Shown in pieces: positions 15,201 to 22,590 of a stretch of 22,590 nucleotides of DNA. This stretch comes from WVWW01 sp041568335 (GTDB taxonomy: Bacteria; Acidobacteriota; Polarisedimenticolia; Polarisedimenticolales; Polarisedimenticolaceae), in contig JBFFZZ010000017.1 of NCBI GenBank assembly GCA_041568335.1, positions 1-22,590 on the forward strand. Direction: 5' to 3'. The stretch's first letter is position 1. Each line of letters opens with the position of its first letter. Below the pieces are notes generated by a model that was not told the DNA's origin, did no database searches, and saw nothing but the letters and a program-made list of their open reading frames with translations. A program made the translations under genes and the position numbers.

Positions 15201-17372
15201 TTCAACGTGGTGATTACCGACGACCTCGACGTACCGCAACCCGGCCAGCTCGGCTATGTCCCCGGGTCCGCGACGATGAACGGCTCCTCGACGGGTGTCA
15301 GTTTCGCCGGCTCGACCATCACCGCCGACTACGCCGGAGCCTACGGCACGCTGGCCCCCGGCGAGATCGTCATCCTGCGGTTCCGCGCGACCCTCGACAC
15401 CGCGCTGACGGACGGTACCGTCGTGACGAACACCGCCGTCGCCGCGTGGAACACACCGACGCAAACGGTGAGCGCCAGCGTCTCGATCATCGTCGGAGGG
15501 ATACCCGGGGTCGCAGTCCTGAACGGATCCCTCTGGCACGACGCCGACTTCGACGACGTCCGGGACACCGGGGAGCTGCCGCTGACCGGTTGGCCGGTGG
15601 ATCTGTACCGCGACGGGTCGCTCCTGCACACCACGCTCACGGACGCGAACGGCGACTACAGCATCATCGGTGTCCAGCCCAACGACACGAACGGTGTTGC
15701 TTATGAGATAAGGTTCCGCGCGCCCGGCGCGGGTGCGTCCACCGCGATGCTTGGCCTGGCCTCCTCGCCGTTCACCAACGGGTTGCAGCGGGTCGCCGAC
15801 ATCATCGTGACACCGGCCGCCAATCTTCAGGGGCTGAGCCTGCCCCTCGATCCGAACGGCGTCGTCTACAACTCGATCGCCAGGATCCCCGTCGCCGGGG
15901 CGACCCTGACCCTGCTGAACGCGAGCAGCGCGACTCCCGTGCCGCCGACGTGCTTCGACGACCCGGTCCAGCAGGGCCAGGTCACGCTGGCCAGCGGCTA
16001 CTACAAATTCGACCTCAACTTCACCGACCCGGCCTGCCCGAGCGGTGGGGATTACGTCATCGATGTGGCGGTCCCGCCGGGAACGACCTACATCGCGGGC
16101 TATTCCCAGATCATCCCGCCGCTGTCCGATCCGACCACGGCGCCGTTCTCGGTGCCGGCTTGCCCGAGCAGCGTCAACGATGTCCTTCCCGGCACGACCC
16201 AGTTCTGCGAGGTGCAACCATCCGAGCTGGCGCCCGGCCCGGCGGTTCCGGCCAACAGCGCCGGCACGACCCACCACGTCCATCTGACGCTCGACGGCAG
16301 CCAGTCGCCGGGCTCGAGCCAGATCTTCAACAACCACATCCCGCTCGATCCGGAGCTGAGCGGTTCGACCGCGATCTCCAAGACGACCCCACTGCTCAAC
16401 GTGACCCGCGGCCAGCTGGTGCCCTACGTGATCGTCGTGAACAACGTCTCCGGTGCGTTGCTGACGGACGTCACGATCGTGGATCGCTTCCCGGCCGGCT
16501 TAAGCTACGTCCCGGGCTCGGCGCTCATCGACGACGTGCCGAACGAGCCGACGGTCGTGGGCCAAGAGCTTACCTGGAGCGGCCTCATCATCACGGGAAC
16601 CGGGGCGCGCACGGTGAAGCTCCTGCTCGCCGTCGGTGGAGGCGTTACCGAGGGCGAGTACGTCAACCGGGCCCAGGTGATCAACGGCACGACCGGCGGC
16701 GCGATCTCCGGTGAAGCGACCGCCACCGTCCGCATCGTGCCCGACCCGACGTTCGACTGCACCGACGTGATCGGCAAGGTCTTCAACGACGCCAATCGCA
16801 ACGGTTTGCAGGATGACGGTGAAGAGGGTCTTCCCGGCGTTCGCGTCGTGACCGCACGGGGCCTGCGAGCGACGACGGATGCGCACGGGCGCTACCACAT
16901 CACCTGCGCGATCACGCCTCACGAGAGCCGTGGCAGCAACTTCGCGCTCAAGCTCGACGACCGGACGCTGCCGACCGGCTTCCGGCTGTCGACGGACCAG
17001 ACCCGGATCAAGCGCGCCACGCGCGGCAAGGCGCTGCGAATCAACTTCGGCGCGTCGATCCATCGCGTCGTCGCGATCGATCTTTCGGATCCCGCGTTCG
17101 AGCCGGGCACGACCGAGATCCGTGTCCAATGGAGGCCGCGCCTCGGGCTGCTGCTCGAGGAGCTGCGTCGGGCCCCGTCCGTACTGCGGCTGTCCTATGT
17201 GGCCGACCGGGAGGATCCTGCACTCGTCCAAAGTCGCATCGAAGCGATCAAGCAGCAGGTGACCGAGGTCTGGGACGAGACGGACTACCCGCTCAGCATC
17301 GAGCCCGAAATCTTCTGGCGCCTCGGCGCCCCGAACGCAAAACGCGACGTGCGCGTCCCGGACGGCAGGTGA
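12231..17372 (+). CDS. Giant secreted DUF11-repeat surface protein under c-di-GMP riboswitch control
   Basis: 1713 residues. The signal peptide covers 1-36 (FPLLAFSVLWIGASSETQA). The cysteine-containing N-terminal region (37-130) is followed by DUF11-type immunoglobulin-like repeats beginning near 134, 293, 470, 634, 794, 954 and 1379. These show typical strings such as DTLRYTITVQNS, NTTYVANSTLLNG and DLVVNAGTPAGTLISNQATV. SdrD-B-like units lie near 1093 (GSLWHDADFDDVRDTGE) and 1509 (GKVFNDANRNGLQDDGEEGL), the latter with a calcium-loop look. The last 150 residues form a different module (INFGASIHRVVAIDLSD, EIRVQWRPRLGLLLEELRRA). No LPxTG or autotransporter barrel is present, so surface retention may depend on this C-terminal module and on the outer-membrane protein encoded 5 bases downstream. 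An adhesive or matrix role is inferred. Confidence 0.85.
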   Translation: MTFNGSIGAGTGRGKILFPLLAFSVLWIGASSETQACQAYGGLIDGFVNPVPPSQIQIDANCTIRNFPASNPLTTNFSFFTQPGQTDERWLIIFDNVVHTGQMACNSVAGHKIWFTNGSSSSIQEGCQNLLIPVEKIDKQTPAGQTTATIGVPFTYTLTIPVLFDPATGTVINFNGSLNDLHGITVWDDLNATGADLSYVSHVAYWLSDGSPVAHTFTNLGGFLTFDNFPVVPAGDQFVIELTVILNDTPANAPGTVFVNTAKWDFGRLIDDVFYEPLPGEWGVSPPLTIAAPELVVTKSGPATMNLGQFGSFTIDVQNSGLSDAWDVTLRDLFPDGPTGGMCDLTPEILSARVFAADGITPVPGKGPLNPGSDYALSYLGPPGCRLDMTMLTAAGVIGPDERLIVTYRTQLDGDTQDGVALTNVAGAIQWFNGDSSNPGRLPYSRTLTDGTVGTADHEDAHTVTVALTGFFFEKTVANLTSGANPATTAAPGDTLRYTLRFRSTDQGLANFSIFDELDALNTPAAFTAGTLTLVSYPPLADVSNTSGTGGSAGTGVLDIRALDLSADGEVVIEFDITLDPSLTNGIVVTNQSTLRLGDGTDFALSDDPNVNGIADPDISGDEDPTRVTIVSAPDFLVQKISTDLTADPNVLLAGETLRYTITVKNIGNADAVNVTLRDAVPVNTTYVAGSTTLNGTPVPDSGGTSPLVGGMPIHSPADPTPGSMPADASANPANVATLTFDVVVDPGVVDGTIISNQGFVSAPDAGIIDDPSDDPDTPIADDPTRDIVGNLPLLYAEKSVVLFGDLGSPGIVDPGDTLRYTITVQNSAAIPATGVVLTDAVPANTTYVANSTLLNGLPVGQPDGGVSPLASGIDISSSDQTPPLPGPGAGTISPGEVAVLQFDLVVNAGTPAGTLISNQATVTSTELPDLLTDGDGDPATGPEPTVVVVGDSQQISITKQVSVVGGGAAVPGAELEYVVRVTNIGAVPAFNVVITDDLDVPQPGQLGYVPGSATMNGSSTGVSFAGSTITADYAGAYGTLAPGEIVILRFRATLDTALTDGTVVTNTAVAAWNTPTQTVSASVSIIVGGIPGVAVLNGSLWHDADFDDVRDTGELPLTGWPVDLYRDGSLLHTTLTDANGDYSIIGVQPNDTNGVAYEIRFRAPGAGASTAMLGLASSPFTNGLQRVADIIVTPAANLQGLSLPLDPNGVVYNSIARIPVAGATLTLLNASSATPVPPTCFDDPVQQGQVTLASGYYKFDLNFTDPACPSGGDYVIDVAVPPGTTYIAGYSQIIPPLSDPTTAPFSVPACPSSVNDVLPGTTQFCEVQPSELAPGPAVPANSAGTTHHVHLTLDGSQSPGSSQIFNNHIPLDPELSGSTAISKTTPLLNVTRGQLVPYVIVVNNVSGALLTDVTIVDRFPAGLSYVPGSALIDDVPNEPTVVGQELTWSGLIITGTGARTVKLLLAVGGGVTEGEYVNRAQVINGTTGGAISGEATATVRIVPDPTFDCTDVIGKVFNDANRNGLQDDGEEGLPGVRVVTARGLRATTDAHGRYHITCAITPHESRGSNFALKLDDRTLPTGFRLSTDQTRIKRATRGKALRINFGASIHRVVAIDLSDPAFEPGTTEIRVQWRPRLGLLLEELRRAPSVLRLSYVADREDPALVQSRIEAIKQQVTEVWDETDYPLSIEPEIFWRLGAPNAKRDVRVPDGR

Positions 17373-17377
17373 ATGCC

Positions 17378-20300
17378 ATGAACAAGCATCACCTGCCGTT
17401 GATCCTCGGTGTTTTCCTGGCTGCGGGAGCGAGCTGGGCCCAGGTTCAAACCACCGAACCGGGCGAAACGGTCGAGCACCACCTGTCCCCCGACCAAACC
17501 CTCCGGCGTTGGTCGCAGGACCCGGATCTGCTCGACAGCGAACGCGGCGACCGGCTGGAGGTCCGCCGGGTCGCCGGCGAGAAGTACGAGACCGTCAAGT
17601 TGAAAAACGTCGTACCCCCGATCCGGTTCGAATCGGGTGTGGCGCAGATCCCGCGCGACTACGTCGACAAGCTCAACGCGATCCTCGAAACCATGCGGCA
17701 CCGTAGAAACGTGCGACTGCATTTCGTCGGTCACGCGGACTCGCAGCGGCTCTCCGATGCCCTCGTCCGTGTGTTCGAGGACAATGCCGGTCTTTCCAGG
17801 GAACGCGCGGGCGAAGTTGCCGAATACTTCAAGAGCGCGTTGAACCTGCCGGCCGAGGCGATAACGTACGAGTGGTTCGGCGATACACAACCGATCTCCT
17901 CGAACCAGACGGAGGAGGGCCGGGCACTCAATCGCCGCGTCGAGGTGGAGGTCTGGTACGACGAGGCGCGCGACGCCGTCAAGGACGAGGAGGTCGTCGT
18001 CACCGACGACATCAAGCGCATCAAGGTCTGCCGGATGGAGACGGTCTGCAAGCTGCGCTACCGCGAGGGACACTCCCGACGTGCGCGTGTCCGGAATCTC
18101 GTCGCGCCGCTGCGGTATGTGGACGAGACCACGCCGATCTCCGATACGTTCGTGACCCAGGTACGGCAGGCGCTCGACAACCTGGGGGACAGGCAGAACG
18201 TGGCGGTCCGCTTTATCGGGTACACCGACGACGCGCCGCTGAGCGGTCGCAACAAACGCATTTACGGCGACCACCTGTCGATGTCGAAGGCACGCGCGTT
18301 GCGCGTCGCGCTGGCGATGCAGGAAACCTTGAACCTCCCGACCTCGGCGGTCGAAAGCGATGGTCGCGGCACCGCGCGGCCACTGGCGAACAACGAGACC
18401 GCTCAGGGCCGGACGCTGAACCGGCGTGTCGAGGTGGAGTTCTGGTACGACGATCCACTTCAGGAGCTGCCCGACGACCCGCAGCCCTGCCCCGACGAAT
18501 TCGGCGAGGAAATAATGACCAAGGTCTACGATCCCCCATGGGGCCGTCTTCCGACGCTGCCGCTGAAAAACGGCGTCCCGGTCGTGCCGCCCGGTTTCGC
18601 CGCGGATCTGTATCGCGCGCTGTCGGATATCAAGGATCGAACCAACCCGCGCTTGCGGTTCGTCGGCTACACGAAAAACGAGCGCCTCGACCGGCGAACC
18701 GCATCGGTGTACGGCGACGACATCGGTCTTTCCGCGGCACGCGCGCGACGAACCATGGAAATCTTGAAACAGGATCCGCTGTTGGTGAGCGCACCGGCCG
18801 AGCACGAAGGACGCGGCTACGTGCATTCCGAGGATGTCGTGAACGCCGGGTTCATACAGGGCCAGGAGTCGTTCGTCCGCGTACAGGCGGTCTACGACGA
18901 ACCGGTGCCGCTCGACGACTACGAGGGCATGGATATCACGCCGATCACCCGGGAGCTGCAGCCGAAGAGCCCGTACGAGCTCAACGTGATGCGCATCACC
19001 GTCGATGGCGAGCCGATCGACGACCCGGGTCGCAGCTCCTCCGACGTCCAGCGCTGTACCGATGTCGCGCTGGAAAGCGCCGACATCCGGTTCCGTTTCG
19101 ACAATCTCGAGTCGCGGCAGCGACTCGCCGTCACGGCACATCCGACTACCGTGACACCCGGCGGTCCACCGCTGCGCTTCCGGATGTACGACAACTACTC
19201 GAGTTTCATCGCGCGTGCCGAAATCCGGATGTTCGAGAAACGGCAGTCTCCAAGGTCGCAACCGCTGGAGACCGTGCCGCTCGACGACATGGGGCTGGCG
19301 GAGTGGCAGCCGTCTTCGGAAACCCTCGCCGGTGGGGAGCGAGAGCTGAAGTACCTCCTCAGGGTCTACGACGCGGAAGGGCGCTACGACGAGACGGACG
19401 CGGCGAGTTTGTGGCTGGTCCACGAGCCGGCTTCCGGTGTCGAGGATTCGGCGGCCCCGGCGCCCGGCTTGCTCGCCGCCTACGGTGAGAGCGATCTGGC
19501 GCGCCGGAAGATCCCCGTCCGCGGTGGTGCGGTCAAGGTGCAGGGCGCCGGCATCCCGACGGACCACACGGTTTGGATCGCGGGGCGGCAGATCCCGGTC
19601 GACGCGCAGGGCAATTTCGTCGCTGAGGAGATCCTTCCGCACGGCGCACACACGGTCGAGGTCGCGGTGCTCGACGCGGCGGGCAACGGCACGCTGTACC
19701 TGCGCGATCTGGAGTTTGACCGCAAGGACCTGTTCTACGTCGGTATCGCCGACGTCACGCTGTCCGAAAACCGTTCGAGCGGACCGGCCGAGCTGCTCCA
19801 GGGTGCCAACGATCCGCAGCCGTTCGATTCGTCCCTCGATGGCCGGCTGGCGTTCTACGTCGACGGCAAGATCGGCAACGACTGGCACCTGACGGCGAGC
19901 GCCGACACCCGTGAGGGTCCGCTGGACGAGATGTTCAGCAACTTTCTCGACAAGTCGCCGGACTCGCTGTTCCGTCGCATCGATCCCGACGATCACTATC
20001 CCACGTTCGGCGACGACAGCGTCGTGGAGGACATGGCGCCGACGCTCGGCAAGTTCTACGTCAAGGCGAGCCGCGGCAAGAACCACGGGCTGTGGGGCAA
20101 CTTCAAGGTCGGTTATCTGGGCAACGAGCTGGCCCACGTCGATCGCGGTCTCTACGGCGCCAACGCGCACTACGAGACCAAAGCCACCACCGGCTTCGGC
20201 GACGAAAAGCTGGTCGTCGACGGATTCGCCGCCGAGCCCGGAACCATACCGAGCCACGAGGAATTCCGCGGAACGGGTGGCTCGCTCTACTACTTGCGCC

Positions 20301-22411
20301 ATCAGGACGTCCTCACCGGATCCGAGCGCGTGCGCATCGAGATGCGCGACAAGGACTCGGGCATCGTCACGGGTGTGCTCGATTTGCGTCCGGCGATGGA
20401 CTACGACATCGACTACCTGCAGGGGAGGATCCTGCTTTCCGAACCGCTCTCATCGACCGCGGACGACAACTTGCTCGTACGCAGCAGCGGATTGAGCGGC
20501 GACGAAGCCTACCTCGTGGCGCGCTACGAGTACACACCGGGCTTCGACGAGCTGGACGCCGTCGCCGTCGGCGGCCAGGCACACTACTGGTTCAACGACC
20601 ACGTACGCCTCGGCGCGACCGTCAACTCCAACGAAGAAGGCAACGTCGACAGCAACCTGGGCGCCGCGGATCTGACCCTGCGGATGAGCACCGATTCCTG
20701 GTTCAAGGTGCAGGCGGGCCGGAGCGAGGGCCTTCTCTCCACCTCGCTGCGCTCGGACGACGGCGGGTTCGGCTTCACCGGCCCCTCCACCCCGGCGTTC
20801 ACCGACGCGGAGGCGAGTGCCTACCGTGCCGATCTGAGCGTCGGTTTCGGCGATTTCATCGACGGCAACAAGGGCCGCGCCGGCTTCTATGTGCAAACGA
20901 TCGAGGCCGGCTACTCGGCCCCCGGCCAGGCGACGATCAAGGATACGGACCAATACGGCGTCACCTTCAAGATGCCCGTGACGGACCGTTTGAGTGTGAC
21001 GGCCAAAGGCGATCAGAAGACCGAGGAACAGGGGCTCGAGACCCGCGCGATCGAGCTCAACGTCGGTTACAAGGTGACCGACGAGTGGACCGTCAGCACG
21101 GGCGTACGCAACGACCTGCGCGAGGACAGTTCGCCGGTCGTCCCGCTGACCCAAGATCAGGGCGAGCGCACGGACGCGGTCGTCCAGGTGGCGTACGATC
21201 CGGGCGAGACGTGGCGCGCCTATGGCTTCGTGCAGGAGACCGTCGCGTCGAGCGGCGGCCGCGAGGACAACGCACGCATCGGCGCGGGCGGCTCCTACCG
21301 TGTTTCGAAGCGTTTCAAAGTCGACGGGGAAGTTTCCGGCGGCGACCTCGGGCCCGGTGCCAAGATCGGGACCGACTTCCTGATGTCCGACCGAACCAGC
21401 CTCTATCTCAACTACGCGCTCGAAAACGAGCGTACGGACAACGGCTTGCGCGCGCGCCGGGGCAGCCTGGTCTCCGGTGTAAAGCAGCGGCTCTCGGACA
21501 GCACCAGTGTGTACCTGGAGGAGCGTTACCAGCATGGCGACGCGTTGACCGGGATGACCCATGCCGGAGGGATCCACCTCGTGGCGAGGGAAAGCTGGAA
21601 CTTCGGCGCCAACGCCGAGGCCGGCACGCTACGGCATTCGCTCACCGGTGCCGAGACGGATCGCAGGGCGCTGGGCGTTCGCGCGGGCTACGGCCGGGAG
21701 AAGGTCCAGCTCTCGAGCGCGATCGAGTATCGCCGGGACGACGCCGAGCAACCCGACACGACGGTGACCGAACGAACCGTCTGGCTGTTCCGCAACAGCT
21801 TCAAGTACCAGCTCAACCCGGATTGGCGCCTGCTCGGCAAGCTCAACCACTCGTTCAGCGAAAGCTCGCTCGGCGAGTTCTACGACGGCGGCTACACCGA
21901 GGCGGTGTTCGGGTACGCTTACCGTCCGGTCAACAACGATCGGCTGAACGCGCTGGCCAAGTACACGTACTTCTACAACGTCCCGACCACGGACCAGCTG
22001 GGCTTCAATAATACATCGGCGCAGTTCATCCAGAAGAGCCACATCGGCGCCGTCGACGTGACCTACGACCTGACGGCCGACTGGTCCATCGGCGGCAAGC
22101 TGGCCTACCGCCTGGGACAGGTGAGCCTCGACCGCGTCCAGCCGGTGTTCTTCGACAATACCGCGCAGCTCGCGGTGCTGCGCGCCGACTGGCGGTTCCG
22201 CAAGGGCTGGGAGAGCCTGGCCGAGATGCGGTTACTGGATCTCCCCGACCTGGACCAGCGGCGCTCCGGTGCGTTGCTCGCGATCTACCGTTACATCGGC
22301 AAGCACCTGAAGGTCGGCGGCGGCTACAACTTCACCGACTTCTCCGACGACCTGACCGACCTGAGCTACGACCACCAGGGCGCGTTCGTCAACCTCGTCG
22401 GGACGATGTAG
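17378..22411 (+). CDS. Outer-membrane protein with three OmpA-like domains and a large C-terminal beta-barrel
   Basis: 1677 residues. The frame is open from 17129, but the ATG at 17378 with AGGTG upstream gives a signal peptide (1-21, LILGVFLAAGASWA) and fits the 5-base gap from the DUF11 gene. Three tandem OmpA-like domains lie at about 82-200, 245-360 and 395-510. The first two keep the Asp (121, 284) and the LSxxRA Arg used to bind peptidoglycan diaminopimelate and end in LNRRVEVE. The third has Lys433 instead of the Asp and lacks NRRVE. A beta-sandwich follows (about 700-800), then from about 820 alternating amphipathic strands with GDD, GLWGNFKVGYLGNE and many aromatic-rich turns run to the end. 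This suggests an outer-membrane barrel anchored to peptidoglycan. Its partner is probably the DUF11 protein. Confidence 0.85.
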   Translation: MNKHHLPLILGVFLAAGASWAQVQTTEPGETVEHHLSPDQTLRRWSQDPDLLDSERGDRLEVRRVAGEKYETVKLKNVVPPIRFESGVAQIPRDYVDKLNAILETMRHRRNVRLHFVGHADSQRLSDALVRVFEDNAGLSRERAGEVAEYFKSALNLPAEAITYEWFGDTQPISSNQTEEGRALNRRVEVEVWYDEARDAVKDEEVVVTDDIKRIKVCRMETVCKLRYREGHSRRARVRNLVAPLRYVDETTPISDTFVTQVRQALDNLGDRQNVAVRFIGYTDDAPLSGRNKRIYGDHLSMSKARALRVALAMQETLNLPTSAVESDGRGTARPLANNETAQGRTLNRRVEVEFWYDDPLQELPDDPQPCPDEFGEEIMTKVYDPPWGRLPTLPLKNGVPVVPPGFAADLYRALSDIKDRTNPRLRFVGYTKNERLDRRTASVYGDDIGLSAARARRTMEILKQDPLLVSAPAEHEGRGYVHSEDVVNAGFIQGQESFVRVQAVYDEPVPLDDYEGMDITPITRELQPKSPYELNVMRITVDGEPIDDPGRSSSDVQRCTDVALESADIRFRFDNLESRQRLAVTAHPTTVTPGGPPLRFRMYDNYSSFIARAEIRMFEKRQSPRSQPLETVPLDDMGLAEWQPSSETLAGGERELKYLLRVYDAEGRYDETDAASLWLVHEPASGVEDSAAPAPGLLAAYGESDLARRKIPVRGGAVKVQGAGIPTDHTVWIAGRQIPVDAQGNFVAEEILPHGAHTVEVAVLDAAGNGTLYLRDLEFDRKDLFYVGIADVTLSENRSSGPAELLQGANDPQPFDSSLDGRLAFYVDGKIGNDWHLTASADTREGPLDEMFSNFLDKSPDSLFRRIDPDDHYPTFGDDSVVEDMAPTLGKFYVKASRGKNHGLWGNFKVGYLGNELAHVDRGLYGANAHYETKATTGFGDEKLVVDGFAAEPGTIPSHEEFRGTGGSLYYLRHQDVLTGSERVRIEMRDKDSGIVTGVLDLRPAMDYDIDYLQGRILLSEPLSSTADDNLLVRSSGLSGDEAYLVARYEYTPGFDELDAVAVGGQAHYWFNDHVRLGATVNSNEEGNVDSNLGAADLTLRMSTDSWFKVQAGRSEGLLSTSLRSDDGGFGFTGPSTPAFTDAEASAYRADLSVGFGDFIDGNKGRAGFYVQTIEAGYSAPGQATIKDTDQYGVTFKMPVTDRLSVTAKGDQKTEEQGLETRAIELNVGYKVTDEWTVSTGVRNDLREDSSPVVPLTQDQGERTDAVVQVAYDPGETWRAYGFVQETVASSGGREDNARIGAGGSYRVSKRFKVDGEVSGGDLGPGAKIGTDFLMSDRTSLYLNYALENERTDNGLRARRGSLVSGVKQRLSDSTSVYLEERYQHGDALTGMTHAGGIHLVARESWNFGANAEAGTLRHSLTGAETDRRALGVRAGYGREKVQLSSAIEYRRDDAEQPDTTVTERTVWLFRNSFKYQLNPDWRLLGKLNHSFSESSLGEFYDGGYTEAVFGYAYRPVNNDRLNALAKYTYFYNVPTTDQLGFNNTSAQFIQKSHIGAVDVTYDLTADWSIGGKLAYRLGQVSLDRVQPVFFDNTAQLAVLRADWRFRKGWESLAEMRLLDLPDLDQRRSGALLAIYRYIGKHLKVGGGYNFTDFSDDLTDLSYDHQGAFVNLVGTM

Positions 22412-22416
22412 TCCGT

Positions 22417-22452
22417 CGTCCGGGAGCCTACTCGCCGGACGCGGGGTTGTTC
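22417..22452. terminator. Terminator-like hairpin between convergent genes
   Basis: CGTCCGGGAG (22417-22426) pairs with CTC-G-CCGGACG (22431-22441), giving ten base pairs with one bulged G and a CCTA loop. On the + strand a loosely T-rich TTGTTCT follows at 22446-22452. It starts 5 bases after the outer-membrane protein stop and contains the stop codon of the convergent minus-strand gene in its loop region. The T-run is poor, so termination strength is uncertain. Confidence 0.5.
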
Positions 22453-22590
22453 TCCGGCATCCCCTGCTGCGTGCCGAACTTCGGCTCGAATCTCTCGACG
22501 TAGCGCGCGTATTTCTCTTGCCACACCTCCGCCGCGAACTTGGCGAGAGCCGCACCTTGCAACAGCAGCTCCAGATTTTCGAGGCACATC
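22428..22590 (-). CDS. Hypothetical protein, C-terminal part, cut by window edge
   Basis: On the minus strand an open frame enters from the right edge and ends at TAG (22430-22428). The visible 53 residues from an ATG at 22589 read MCLENLELLLQGAALAKFAA... and finish FGTQQGMPENNPASGE. They form an amphipathic helix followed by a hydrophilic tail. Whether the ATG at the edge is the true start or an internal Met cannot be seen; I expect a longer protein. Codon use is coding-like (G/C-rich third positions), and the frame converges neatly on the upstream operon with 16 bases between stops. No family recognised. Confidence 0.5.
   Translation of the reverse strand, partial: MCLENLELLLQGAALAKFAAEVWQEKYARYVERFEPKFGTQQGMPENNPASGE

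Noticed and set aside
17129..17377. Upstream extension of the outer-membrane protein frame
   Set aside because: It overlaps the DUF11 coding end, lacks a signal peptide at its start, and the ATG at 17378 gives a proper signal peptide and ribosome binding site.
17285..20302. 1005-residue open frame on the minus strand opposite the OmpA/barrel gene
   Set aside because: It is antisense to a gene with clear signal peptide, domains and ribosome binding site. Its translation is Arg/Val/Asp-rich with no recognisable family, as expected for GC-rich shadow frames.
1..22590. CRISPR arrays, tRNA or rRNA genes
   Set aside because: No regularly spaced short repeats and no tRNA- or rRNA-like sequence were seen on either strand.

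Overview
The window comes from a high-GC bacterium. The gene order (TPR envelope proteins, a TolQ/TolR-type motor, an AgmX/PglI-like protein, a giant DUF11 protein and an OmpA-family outer-membrane protein) fits a Gram-negative proteobacterium. I lean towards Gammaproteobacteria from what I remember of where these families occur, but no rRNA or marker gene here proves it. Nearly every gene is on the + strand.

Left flank (1-2121). The window opens inside a PLP-dependent alanine/ornithine racemase-family gene. A 383-base gap follows. It holds a doubled 14-base motif that looks like the end of an IS481-type insertion sequence, abutting a short minus-strand fragment that resembles the start of a Ser/Thr protein kinase. 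Next is a small exported protein with a predicted lipocalin/nitrobindin-like barrel.

Motor operon (2122-11987). A near-consensus sigma-54 promoter (GG-N10-GC, 2122-2137), preceded by two perfect inverted repeats, stands ahead of nine tightly packed genes: an exported coiled-coil protein, an exported TPR/coiled-coil protein, a large TPR lipoprotein, a small TPR lipoprotein, a small exported protein, a TolQ/ExbB proton-channel protein, two TolR/ExbD proteins, and an inner-membrane protein with a proline-rich periplasmic linker and an AgmX/PglI (TonB-like) C-terminal domain. Overlapping starts and stops (TGATG, ATGA) show a single operon. The content matches the trans-envelope machinery related to the Myxococcus gliding (Agl/Glt) complex.

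Surface module (11988-22411). A clear class-I cyclic di-GMP riboswitch (12071-12153) lies in the leader of a 1713-residue secreted DUF11-repeat protein. Five bases after that gene begins a 1677-residue outer-membrane protein with three N-terminal OmpA-like domains and a large C-terminal beta-barrel region. I see no terminator between the motor operon and the riboswitch, so the riboswitch may also sit inside a roughly 20-kb transcript. A hairpin then separates this unit from a convergent minus-strand gene cut by the window edge.

Together: sigma-54 would switch on an envelope motor, and c-di-GMP would tune a giant surface protein and its outer-membrane, peptidoglycan-anchored partner. My inference is a c-di-GMP-controlled surface adhesion or surface-motility apparatus; the sequence does not show its actual function.
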